This document shows positions 8,130 to 15,635 of a DNA stretch of 24,826 nucleotides, in pieces. The translations under genes were made by a program, and so were the position numbers. The notes under the pieces were generated by a model, which was not told the DNA's origin, ran no database searches, and worked only from the letters and a program-made list of their open reading frames with translations. Each line of letters begins with the position of its first letter. The stretch's first letter is position 1. Source of the stretch: JASHVB01 sp049522565 (GTDB lineage Bacteria > Pseudomonadota > Alphaproteobacteria > Acetobacterales > Acetobacteraceae); the NCBI GenBank assembly GCA_049522565.1, contig JBEKNT010000100.1, forward strand, positions 1-24,826, given 5' to 3'.

Positions 8130-8282
8130 GCAAGCCGGACCGGAAGAGCATGCAAGCGTGATGCACGGGGCCGTTCCGCGGCGGTCCCGCCGTCGGGATT
8201 CGGCCACAACAAGCCACCAGACGAATGGCCGGTTTTCGGATCAGTTCTCCGGAACCGGACCGACCCGGCTCCACCCATTGCA

Positions 8283-8306
8283 GACATTCAAACTGGCCCA
8301 CTACCC
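8283..8306 (-). repeat. 24-bp dispersed repeat, copy B
   Basis: This is the exact reverse complement of 1224-1247. It lies in the gap before the acyl-CoA-dehydrogenase-like gene. Together the two copies form widely spaced inverted repeats about 7 kb apart around the metal-homeostasis genes. It also matches copy C (7174-7209) over a longer, diverged stretch. Confidence 0.8.
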
Positions 8307-8365
8307 CGCGTTGACATCGCCCTCCGGCCGGCCGGTAATCGCTGCATCATGGCACGGAACGTCCG

Positions 8366-9535
8366 ATGAATATCCTCACCAGGCCGGACCCTGTCGCGCG
8401 GGCGCGCGATCTGGCCGCCTCGATCGCCGCCGCCGCGGACGAGATCGAACGCACCCAGCAAATCCCCGAACCCCTGCTCAGCGAACTGCACGCATCGCGG
8501 CTGTGCCGCATGTTCCTGCCACGCGCGGTGGATGGCGATGAGGTCGAACCCTGGGCGTATCTGCGCGCCATCGAGGAGGTCAGCCGGCACGACGGCTCGT
8601 TCGGCTGGAACCTGTTCGTCTGCAACAGCGCGGCGCTGATCGCGCCGTTCCTCGAACCGGAGACGATGCACACGATCTTCGACGATCCGCGCACTATCAT
8701 CGCCTGGGGTCCGCCGAACGCCTGCAAGGCGATCGCGGTGCCTGGCGGCTACCGGATCTCCGGCGAGTGGGGTTTTGCCAGCGGCTGTCGGCAGGCGAAC
8801 TGGATGGGCGCGCATGGCCATGTCGCCGAGCCGGACGGATCGCTGCGATTGAACGCCGCGGGTCGCCCGACCGTGCGCACCCTGCTGTTCCCGGCAGAGC
8901 ATGCGACGCATGTCACCAACTGGAACACCATCGGCATGCGTGGCACCGCGTCCGAGGGCTACACGTTGGATAACCTGTTCGTGCCGGAAGCATTCAGCAC
9001 GACGCGCGAGGATCCGACGTTGCGGCGGCTGCCCGGGCGGCTCTACGCCTTCCCCATGCAAGGCCTCTACGCGGTGGGCGTCGCCGGCGTAGCGTGCGGC
9101 ATCGCGCGCGCCATGCTCGACGCATTCGTCGCGCTGGCAACGCGCAAGACGCCGCGCGGACTGGGCCGGCTGGCGGACAACGCGGTGGTGCAGGCGAATG
9201 TCGCCCGCATGCAGGCGCGGCTCGATGCGGGCCGCGCCTACCTGGTGGAGACGCTGTCGAACATCTGGGCAACCGCGGACGACACCGGCGTGATTGACGT
9301 GCCGGAGCGGGCGCGGGTGCGGCTGGCCTGCGCGCATGCCATCCAGGAGGCGATCGCCGTGGCGGACTTCACGTACAAGGCCGCCGGCGTGGACGCGATC
9401 TTCCCCGGCACACCGTTCGAGCGCCGCTTCCGCGACATGCACACGCTGTCGCAACAGATCCAATCCCGCGACGCCCATTTCGAATCGGTCGGCCGCATAT
9501 TGCTCGGCATCGAGCCGGAGGGCGTGTTCCTTTAA
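8366..9535 (+). CDS. Acyl-CoA dehydrogenase-fold flavoprotein (possible monooxygenase)
   Basis: A 389-residue protein with the acyl-CoA dehydrogenase fold. It has a helical N-terminal domain (IPEPLLSELHASRLCRMFLPR), a middle beta domain (YRISGEWGFASGCRQANWMGAH; TIGMRGTASEGYTLDNLFVP), and a C-terminal helical domain of the Acyl-CoA_dh_2 type. The catalytic Glu region of true acyl-CoA dehydrogenases is not evident. The middle and C-terminal parts look more like group D flavin-dependent monooxygenases (HpaB/DszC-like), which use reduced flavin and O2. The substrate is unknown. The neighbouring LLM flavin oxidoreductase (9713-10807) converges on it, so the two are not one operon but may be functionally related. 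The ATG at 8366 has only a weak GGA upstream. Confidence 0.85.
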   Translation: MNILTRPDPVARARDLAASIAAAADEIERTQQIPEPLLSELHASRLCRMFLPRAVDGDEVEPWAYLRAIEEVSRHDGSFGWNLFVCNSAALIAPFLEPETMHTIFDDPRTIIAWGPPNACKAIAVPGGYRISGEWGFASGCRQANWMGAHGHVAEPDGSLRLNAAGRPTVRTLLFPAEHATHVTNWNTIGMRGTASEGYTLDNLFVPEAFSTTREDPTLRRLPGRLYAFPMQGLYAVGVAGVACGIARAMLDAFVALATRKTPRGLGRLADNAVVQANVARMQARLDAGRAYLVETLSNIWATADDTGVIDVPERARVRLACAHAIQEAIAVADFTYKAAGVDAIFPGTPFERRFRDMHTLSQQIQSRDAHFESVGRILLGIEPEGVFL

Positions 9536-9577
9536 GGCAGGCGACTTATTTCAAACGGCGACTGCAAAGGTTCCGCC

Positions 9578-9677
9578 GTCATTGCGCGGTGCGAAGCGAC
9601 GAAGCAATCCGCGCCGGGGGGAACCGCTGCCGCTCCTCACGCGGAGATGGCTGCGTCGCTTCGCGCCTGGCAATGAC
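9578..9677. repeat. Dispersed palindromic element, GTCATTGC...GCAATGAC
   Basis: A 100-bp imperfect inverted repeat with outer arms GTCATTGC and GCAATGAC. Inner arms GCGAAGCGACGAAGCA and TGCGTCGCTTCGC can pair. Elements of this form are widespread intergenic repeats in proteobacteria. It lies between the convergent flavoprotein and LLM genes, where its transcript could also act as a bidirectional terminator. Confidence 0.75.
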
Positions 9678-9712
9678 CAGGGGGCCGCCGATGCGGCCCG
9701 TCGCTCCGCGCG

Positions 9713-10807
9713 TCACTCCGCCGCGCTGGGGAGCGGCGCGGGCTGCCATGTCTTCAGCACGGGCAATACTTCCCTCGCGTACAGCCGCAGCGAAGCCTCG
9801 GCAGTGGCGTAGGGGATGCCGCCAAAGCGGAACGCAGTGTTCACCTCGAAATCGCCGATCGCCGCCCGGCGGGCCTCAAGCTCACGCAGCACGCGGTCGG
9901 GCGGACCCCACACCGCAGCCTTCATGAAGCCATCGATCGCGCCGTCCATGCCGCCCTTGCGGGCGATCTCGGCCTTCTGGGCATAGGCATCGTAGCCCTT
10001 CACCTGCGCGAAGTGCTCGCCCAGCAGTTCGTAGTGTTCGAAGTTGCTGTGCACGAACGTGCCCATGTAGCGGCGGGCAAGCTCCTCCGCCCCATCCGCC
10101 GTCGGCAGGCACAGGCAGAAATCGGCGATCATCATCGGCGGCGCCTCGGTGCCGTGGAACTTGCGGAACAGGTCGCGGTTGCGCTGGATCGCCGGCTGGC
10201 GCAGCGGCCACGGCCGGTCGCAGAACATCACCATGTGCGCACCAAGCCGCGCCGCGGCTTCGACGGAATCCTCGCTCGACGCGACGGCATAGATGCGGCC
10301 GTCGAAACTATATTTCGGCTTCGGGCGGATATCCACGCGCGGCTGCGGATAGAACTTGCCGTTGCCTTCCATCACGCCGGTGCGTAGCGCGTTGACGATC
10401 ATCGGCGCGGCCTCGTCGAACCGCTCGCGCGATTCGTTCATCGTGCCGCGGAAGGCGGCGAACTCGCGGCGCGCCAGCCCGCGGCCGAGGCCGAGACGCA
10501 GCCGCCCCTTGCACAGCAGATCGAGCACCGCCGCCTGTTCCGCGACGCGCAGCGGGTCGTGCCAAGGGAGAATGACCGCCGCGGTGCCGAAATCGACGTT
10601 CGGGCACACTCCCGCCAGGTAGGTCATGAGCTGCAGGTTGTCGGGGCAGAACGAATAGTCGAAAAAGTGGTGCTCGGCCGACCACAGCACGTCGAAACCG
10701 AGATCGGCGGCGAGGCGGGCGAGACGGAGTTCCTCCTCCCAGACCTGATGGTCGCTGATGTCGTCCCAGCCATAGGCGGCAAACACCATCATCATGCCGA
10801 CATCCAT
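9713..10807 (-). CDS. LLM-class flavin-dependent oxidoreductase
   Basis: A 364-residue luciferase-like monooxygenase with a TIM-barrel fold. It has the N-terminal EELRLARLAADLGFDVLWSAEHHF block, LPWHDPLRVAEQAAVLDLL, and the flavin-phosphate-site region GRLRLGLGRGLARREF. Such enzymes use reduced FMN or F420 to oxidise a substrate; the substrate cannot be read from the sequence. The ATG at 10807 has GGGAGG five bases upstream, an excellent start. It converges with the flavoprotein at 8366-9535. A second LLM gene lies at 11887-13188, but the two share only family features and are not recent duplicates. Confidence 0.88.
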   Translation of the reverse strand: MDVGMMMVFAAYGWDDISDHQVWEEELRLARLAADLGFDVLWSAEHHFFDYSFCPDNLQLMTYLAGVCPNVDFGTAAVILPWHDPLRVAEQAAVLDLLCKGRLRLGLGRGLARREFAAFRGTMNESRERFDEAAPMIVNALRTGVMEGNGKFYPQPRVDIRPKPKYSFDGRIYAVASSEDSVEAAARLGAHMVMFCDRPWPLRQPAIQRNRDLFRKFHGTEAPPMMIADFCLCLPTADGAEELARRYMGTFVHSNFEHYELLGEHFAQVKGYDAYAQKAEIARKGGMDGAIDGFMKAAVWGPPDRVLRELEARRAAIGDFEVNTAFRFGGIPYATAEASLRLYAREVLPVLKTWQPAPLPSAAE

Positions 10808-10857
10808 GGTTCCCTCCCGGAGTCTTGCGCGCGCAGACGCGCGGGTGACACCGCCGC

Positions 10858-10872
10858 GCTCGGTTACCGAGC
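10858..10872. promoter_or_regulatory. Short palindrome upstream of the LLM gene
   Basis: GCTCGG, a 3-bp centre (TTA), then CCGAGC form a perfect 15-bp palindrome about 50 bp upstream of the LLM start codon. It could be an operator for a dimeric regulator, but no regulator gene lies next to it. Confidence 0.3.
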
Positions 10873-10986
10873 AGTAGGGTCACACAGCCGAGCGAACAGG
10901 GCAACGCTGGCGCAATGTCCCGCGTTCATCGTTGGCGCGGCAGGGCCGCCATTCGACGGGAGCGAAATGGAATGGCCGAGTAGCAG

Positions 10987-11388
10987 CTACCCCAGGCCGG
11001 TGCTGCGGTAGGCCGACCGCAGCGGCACCGCAAAGCCAATGCTGTCAAGCCGAAGCTCGCCGTCCGCATCGACGATGTCCGGCTGCGGCGGCCATGCACC
11101 GTCCGGCCCTCGCCCGAGTATCTCCGCCGCAATCGCGGTCGAGCGCAGGACCACGATCTCGGCGACCGTGGGGATCGTCAAATAGGCGCGGACATTCGCC
11201 CGTGTCTTGCTCACGTTGGTAGGGGACAGGATCTCGATCAGTACGACAGGCTCGCGCAGCAACCGAGCGCCCGAGGGCGGCGCGCAGGTGATGCCAAGAT
11301 CGGGAACCAGGCAGTTCTCCTCGGAGCGCTGGCTGGGGACGGCGCCGGGAGCAACGACCACTCGGCACGGACCGCCGCGGGCATCGAG
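10987..11388 (-). pseudogene. Uma2-family (DUF820) endonuclease fragment, N-terminus missing
   Basis: About 133 residues match the C-terminal two thirds of Uma2/DUF820 proteins, a PD-(D/E)XK nuclease fold. Recognisable blocks are RGGPCRVVV, LVPDLGITC (where PDxxV is normal), REPVVLIEILSPTN, VRAYLTIPTVAEIVVL and GELRLDSIGFAVPL near the end. The usual N-terminal third with its start codon and first conserved Glu is absent. Upstream the frame runs into unrelated sequence and then a DUF4062 fragment in another frame. The fragment is therefore probably not expressed as a working protein. Uma2 genes are often multicopy in such genomes. Confidence 0.7.
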
Positions 11389-11495
11389 AGGGCTGCAAGC
11401 GGACACTTTGTAGCAAGGCAAGCCCGGATTCGCCCCTTGGTCGGCACCGCCATGCAGCACGGCGTTACGCTGGGACGATCCCTGCTGCCACAGCG

Positions 11496-11771
11496 CCTGG
11501 CGATCCCCGCCGGCAGCATGTGCGCGAATTGTGCGGCGGCGGTAGGCGCGGGCATCCTGCCGCTGCGCGTTCCCATGACGCAGACCACCGCGTTGCAGTC
11601 GCGGACGTCGTCGTGCAGCTTGCGCAGCGTGGTGTCGGAGGCCTCCTGCCGGCGGAAGTCGCTCTGCACCGCGATATGCATCTCGCGGGCGCGCAGGCTG
11701 GTGGCGAGGGTGTCGCGCGCCGCGGCAAACTCGCTGCGGACGGCCGAGAGGCACAGCCGGAACTCCGCCAT
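11496..11771 (-). pseudogene. DUF4062 (TIR-like) N-terminal fragment
   Basis: Starting at an ATG at 11771, about 92 residues match the N-terminal domain of DUF4062 proteins. The visible blocks are LCLSAVRSEFAAARDTL, QSDFRR, DTTLRKLHDDVRDCNAVVCV, MGTRSG and FAHMLPAGIA. Full-length members continue into NTPase and TPR regions and run to several hundred residues or more. Here the homology stops abruptly, and the next recognisable protein is the Uma2 fragment in a different frame. It is best read as a deletion remnant of a large STAND-type gene. The ATG may still be translated, but the product would lack every downstream domain. Confidence 0.6.
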
Positions 11772-11871
11772 ACGGCGAGGTTGGCACGTGACGCGGACGC
11801 AAAGAAAGCACCGCGTGCAGCTGCGCGATTGACGTCTTCCTACCACTCGGTATCGTCATGCAACGCCCGGT

Positions 11872-11878
11872 AAGGAGG
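11872..11878 (+). promoter_or_regulatory. Strong ribosome binding site
   Basis: AAGGAGG lies eight bases before the ATG at 11887 and is close to a perfect anti-16S match. It fixes the start of the second LLM gene and suggests efficient translation. Confidence 0.75.
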
Positions 11879-11886
11879 CCGCCCCG

Positions 11887-13188
11887 ATGCCCGAACTGAA
11901 GCCAATCACCGTCATCTACCCGGTCATGCCGGCGAAGGACGAAGCCGAGCGCGCCGCGCTGCGCCCGATCGGCCGCAACCGGCAACTCTACCAGAATGCG
12001 ATCCACGGCGCCTCGGACATCGTGCGCGCCGCCGACGAACTGGGGTTGTGGGGTATCGCCACCATCGAGCATCATTTCTGGTCGGAAGGCTACGAAGTCG
12101 CGCCGGCGCCGAGCGTCGTCCAGGCCTATTGGGCGGCCATTACCAAGCGCATCAATGTCGGCGTGATCGGCTACGTGATGGCGACGCACAATCCGATCCG
12201 CGTGGCGGAAGAAACCGCGGTGATCAACCAGCTTGCGCAGGGCCGCAGCTTCGTCGGCCTGGCGCGCGGCTACCAGTCGCGCTGGACCAACGTGATCGGC
12301 CAGCATTTCGGCACGCGCGCCACCAAGTCGCCGAGCGCTGCGGTGTACAACGCGCAGACCCAGCTTGCCGGGTTCTCGCAGGCCACCACGTTGGAGAAGG
12401 ACCTGGCCGACGACGCGAAGAACCGTCGCATCTTCGAGGATCATGTCGAGCTGTTGCTGAAGGCATGGACGCAGGAAAGCTTCGACCACAAGAGCGACAA
12501 CTGGCAGATCCCCTATCCGTACGACACCGGCGTCGACGACTGGCCGCTGGCACGTGCCGGCGTGACCCAAAAATTCGGCGCGCCGGGAGAGGTGGATGCG
12601 CAGGGCCATACGCGGCGTGTGGCGGTGTGTCCGGCGCCCTGGACGCAGCCGCATCCGCCGGTGTTCGTCTCCGGCAGCGGCAGTCCGGAGACAATTGCCT
12701 TCTGCGGCAAGCACGGCTTCGTGCCGACCTACTTCACCAACATCCAGTCGGCCGGTCCGCTGGCGGAGACCTATCGCAAGGCCGCCGCGGCGCAGGGACG
12801 CTCGTTCCTGCCGGGGCAGAACCAGTGCATGGTGCGCTGGATCCAGATCGGCAAGACCCGCGAGGACGCGCTGGATCGTATCCGCAACTATGACCTCGAC
12901 ATCTGGAAGAACTTCTATGCCGCGATGGGCCGGCGAAAGGTGGAGAACGACGACTATTTCGGTTCGCTGGTAAGTTCGGGGCTGTTCGTGTTCGGCTCGG
13001 TGGAGGAGGTGCGGCGCGAACTGCTGGAGCAATGGCGGGTGTTCCCGGCGGAATACATCACGCTGATCAATCACTACGCGCAGACGCCGAAAGAGGTGGT
13101 GATCGAGACGCTCGACACGTTCCAGCGGCACGTAAAGCCGGCGCTGGACGAGGTGATCTACAACGCGACGCGGCAGGCGGCGGAGTAA
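11887..13188 (+). CDS. LLM-class flavin-dependent oxidoreductase (long form)
   Basis: A 433-residue luciferase-like flavin oxidoreductase. It shows ASDIVRAADELGLWGIATIEHHF, VGVIGYVMATHNPIRVAEETAVINQLAQGR and SFVGLARGYQSRW in the first half. The later HPPVFVSGSGSPETIAFCGKHGFVP segment is a phosphate-binding region typical of the family. It is longer than the LLM protein at 9713-10807 because of extra loops at about residues 145-225, so it belongs to a different subfamily. The oxidised substrate is unknown. It reads away from the decayed DUF4062/Uma2 region and converges on the DsbA-family gene, with a strong hairpin between them. Confidence 0.9.
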   Translation: MPELKPITVIYPVMPAKDEAERAALRPIGRNRQLYQNAIHGASDIVRAADELGLWGIATIEHHFWSEGYEVAPAPSVVQAYWAAITKRINVGVIGYVMATHNPIRVAEETAVINQLAQGRSFVGLARGYQSRWTNVIGQHFGTRATKSPSAAVYNAQTQLAGFSQATTLEKDLADDAKNRRIFEDHVELLLKAWTQESFDHKSDNWQIPYPYDTGVDDWPLARAGVTQKFGAPGEVDAQGHTRRVAVCPAPWTQPHPPVFVSGSGSPETIAFCGKHGFVPTYFTNIQSAGPLAETYRKAAAAQGRSFLPGQNQCMVRWIQIGKTREDALDRIRNYDLDIWKNFYAAMGRRKVENDDYFGSLVSSGLFVFGSVEEVRRELLEQWRVFPAEYITLINHYAQTPKEVVIETLDTFQRHVKPALDEVIYNATRQAAE

Positions 13189-13215
13189 CCAGGGGCGCCG
13201 GTCGACCGAAGCCTT

Positions 13216-13242
13216 CTCCCCCTCCCCTTGAGGGAGGGGGAG
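13216..13242. terminator. Bidirectional hairpin terminator
   Basis: A perfect 11-bp stem, CTCCCCCTCCC with GGGAGGGGGAG, closes a 5-base loop. It sits 27 bp after the LLM stop codon and 24 bp before the 3' end of the convergent DsbA-family gene. A T-rich stretch follows on the plus strand. The same C/G-rich hairpin type occurs as a dispersed repeat in many alphaproteobacteria. Confidence 0.7.
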
Positions 13243-13266
13243 TATTCATTTTCATCTCGTCCCCAC

Positions 13267-14019
13267 CTACTTCCGCGCCGCCGCCCGCGCCGTGGCTACC
13301 TGCTTCTTCAACTCGGCCAGGTCCAGCGCGCCGGGCACCATCGTGTCGCCGATCACCAGGGCCGGCGTGCCCTCGATATCCAGCGCGTGCGCCAGCTTCA
13401 GGTTGGCGTCGATCCGCTGCTGTACCGCCGGCGCGTCCATGTCGTGCGACAGCCTGCCCCAATCCAAACCAAGCTTCTCCGCCGCGACCTCGATCATCGG
13501 CAGCGTGGTATCCGCCGGCAGTTGCATCACTGCCTCGCGCAGCTTCTCGTAGCCGCCCTGCTGCTGCGCGGCGAGCAATGCCCTGGAGCCGAGCGTGCTG
13601 GCCGGGCCGAGGATCGGCAGATCCTTGTAGACCAGCTTCACGCCGTGATCCTGCGCCAGGAACTTCTCCATCACCGGCTCCATGCGCCGGCAATACGGGC
13701 AGCGCGTGTCGAAGAATTCGACGATTGTCACGTCGCCATGCGGATTGCCCGCCACCGGATCGGCCGGCGTCACCAGGGCGTCGCGGTTGGCCGTCAGCGC
13801 CGCCTGCGCCTCCGCCTGCTGGCGCGCGCCGTCGTCGGCCTGCAACGCCATGACCGCATCGCGCAGGATCGAGGGGTCGTGTTTCAGAGCGTCGCGCATG
13901 ATGGCGACGATCTCGGCGCGTTGGGCGGGGGTGAACGCGTCGGCCGCAGCGCCGCGGGGCAACGCGGCCACGCAGGCCAGAGCGGACAGCAGGATGGAGG
14001 CACGAAACAGCCGGGTCAT
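13267..14019 (-). CDS. Periplasmic DsbA-family thiol oxidoreductase
   Basis: A 250-residue secreted thioredoxin-fold protein. The signal peptide (residues 1-26) ends at GAAADA. A helical N-terminal region follows (about 30-85, PAQRAEIVAIMRDAL), then the thioredoxin fold with the CPYC active site at 107-110 in FFDTRCPYCRRMEPV. The cis-Pro loop appears later as EGTPALVIG. The N-terminal extension and layout resemble ScsC/BdbD-like proteins rather than classical E. coli DsbA. It probably makes or isomerises disulfides in the periplasm; no DsbB partner lies in the window. The ATG at 14019 has GAGAGG seven bases upstream. It is divergent from the gamma-glutamyltransferase-like gene. Confidence 0.9.
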   Translation of the reverse strand: MTRLFRASILLSALACVAALPRGAAADAFTPAQRAEIVAIMRDALKHDPSILRDAVMALQADDGARQQAEAQAALTANRDALVTPADPVAGNPHGDVTIVEFFDTRCPYCRRMEPVMEKFLAQDHGVKLVYKDLPILGPASTLGSRALLAAQQQGGYEKLREAVMQLPADTTLPMIEVAAEKLGLDWGRLSHDMDAPAVQQRIDANLKLAHALDIEGTPALVIGDTMVPGALDLAELKKQVATARAAARK

Positions 14020-14149
14020 GGGCAATCCTCTCAGGCGAAAGCGCGGGCAGTTGCCGGTTGTAGCGAACGCGTTTATGGCACGGTCCCCCACCATGGCGAT
14101 GCGGACCTGCCCAAGCACGGCGGCCCGCCCGGAACAAGGATCGGCAAAC

Positions 14150-15622
14150 TTGCGGAGCAGGCTCTCGGTCCCGGCGCGGGGCAGGCGCGCTATCCTAGCG
14201 CCTTGGCGCGCCATCGTCCTGTCGGTACTCACCCTGGGCAATGCGGCCTGCGGCTCGCTGCCGGATTTGAACCCGTTCTCCGGCCCGGCCGCGCCGCCGG
14301 AGGGTCAGCAGGGCCACGTCCAAGGGTTCCTCGGCGGCGTGGTGGCGGACGAGCCGCGCGCCGCATTGCTCGGGCGGGAGGCGCTGTCGCTCGGCGGCAA
14401 TGCCGCCGATGCCGCGGTGGCGGTCGGGTTCGCCTTGACGGCGACGCTGCCCTCCCGCGCCAGCCTGGGGGCCGGCGGTGCCTGTCTCGCGTACGCCGCC
14501 GACAAGCAGTCGGTCAACGGCGGCGTGCCGGAGGCGGTGCTGTTTTTGCCGCGCCCGCCCGCCAGCGTCGGGCCGAACGCGGATCGCCCGGCGGCAGTGC
14601 CGATGCTGGCACGCGGCCTCTACCTGCTGCATGCGCGCTACGGCCATCGGCCGTTCGAGAGCCTGGTGGTGCCGGCGGAGCGGTTCGCTCGGTTCGGCGT
14701 GCCGGTGTCGCGTGCGCTGGCGACGGATCTGGCGGTGGTCGCCGGCCCGCTGCTGGCCGATCCGGGGGCCCGCGCGGTGTTCAGCCGCAACGGCGTGCCG
14801 CTGCGCGAGGGCGATCCGCTGGTGCAGCTCGACCTGGCCGCGACGCTGTCGGTGCTCCGCGTGAGCGGGGTGGGCGACCTCTACCAGGGCGTCCTGGCCC
14901 GGCGGCTGGAGCAGCAGTCGCCGCTGGTGGGGGGGCCGCTGTCGCTCGGCGACCTGCGCGGCGGGTTGCCCACGCTGGCTCCGGCGCTGATCGTGCCGTG
15001 GCGCAGCGACAAGGTGGCGTTCCTGCCGGCTCCGGCGGATGGCGGGCTGGCCGCCGCCGCGGCGTTCGAGACCTTGCAGCAGCGCCCGAACGACTTCGGC
15101 GCCGCCACGGCGCGCGCTCTGGCGGTTGCGGCGCGCTGGCGGCAGGGCGGGGTGACGGCGGACGCGCTGCTGACGGACACGGCGCTGCCGCAGGCCGCGC
15201 CGCCGCCGCTGCCGGCCTCGACGACCTGGGCGACGCTGGATCGCTACGGCAATGCCGTGGTGTGTGCGGTGAGCCTCGACAACCTGTTCGGCACCGGGCG
15301 GGTCGTGCCCGGGCTGGGGTTCCTGCTGGCCGCCTCGCCGGCCAGCGTGCCGCCGCCGCTGTTTGCCGCGGCGCTGGCCTGGAACGAGCACCTGAACGCG
15401 TTCCGCGCCGAGGTCGGCGGTTCGGGCCAGGCGGCGGCGCCGATGGCGGTCGCCGTCGGCATGGCCAATACGCTGACCACCGGCCAGGCGATGGCGGCGC
15501 CGGTGCCAGATCCCGGGCGCGCCAACGTCATCGACTGCGCGAGCTACCTGCCGGATCAGACCGGCAGTTGCCGCTGGGCGACCGACCCGCGCGGCGGCGG
15601 CCTCGCGGTGGGCGCCAACTGA
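14150..15622 (+). CDS. Gamma-glutamyltransferase-like lipoprotein, divergent
   Basis: A protein of about 490 residues with the gamma-glutamyltransferase (Ntn-hydrolase) fold. A hydrophobic signal (IVLSVLTLGNAACGS) ends at a possible lipobox Cys. GGTs cleave themselves before a catalytic Thr: here the site reads PASTTWATLDRYGNAV (Thr358), followed by SLDNLFGTGRVVPGLGFLL, the expected small-subunit block. Several family hallmarks are altered. The GTTH motif is STTW, the large-subunit Arg motif (RExAP) is not visible, and SSGG reads ADGG. It may be inactive or act on another substrate. I chose the TTG at 14150 because AAGGA lies nine bases upstream; ATG codons at 14099 and 14075 are in frame. 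The aminotransferase starts 13 bp downstream. Confidence 0.75.
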   Translation: MRSRLSVPARGRRAILAPWRAIVLSVLTLGNAACGSLPDLNPFSGPAAPPEGQQGHVQGFLGGVVADEPRAALLGREALSLGGNAADAAVAVGFALTATLPSRASLGAGGACLAYAADKQSVNGGVPEAVLFLPRPPASVGPNADRPAAVPMLARGLYLLHARYGHRPFESLVVPAERFARFGVPVSRALATDLAVVAGPLLADPGARAVFSRNGVPLREGDPLVQLDLAATLSVLRVSGVGDLYQGVLARRLEQQSPLVGGPLSLGDLRGGLPTLAPALIVPWRSDKVAFLPAPADGGLAAAAAFETLQQRPNDFGAATARALAVAARWRQGGVTADALLTDTALPQAAPPPLPASTTWATLDRYGNAVVCAVSLDNLFGTGRVVPGLGFLLAASPASVPPPLFAAALAWNEHLNAFRAEVGGSGQAAAPMAVAVGMANTLTTGQAMAAPVPDPGRANVIDCASYLPDQTGSCRWATDPRGGGLAVGAN

Positions 15623-15635
15623 GTCGGGCGCGGGC

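Noticed and set aside
10987..13131. A 714-codon open frame on the minus strand
   Set aside because: Most of it is the antisense of the long LLM oxidoreductase, produced by high GC. Only its last ~133 codons (Uma2 fragment) resemble a real protein.
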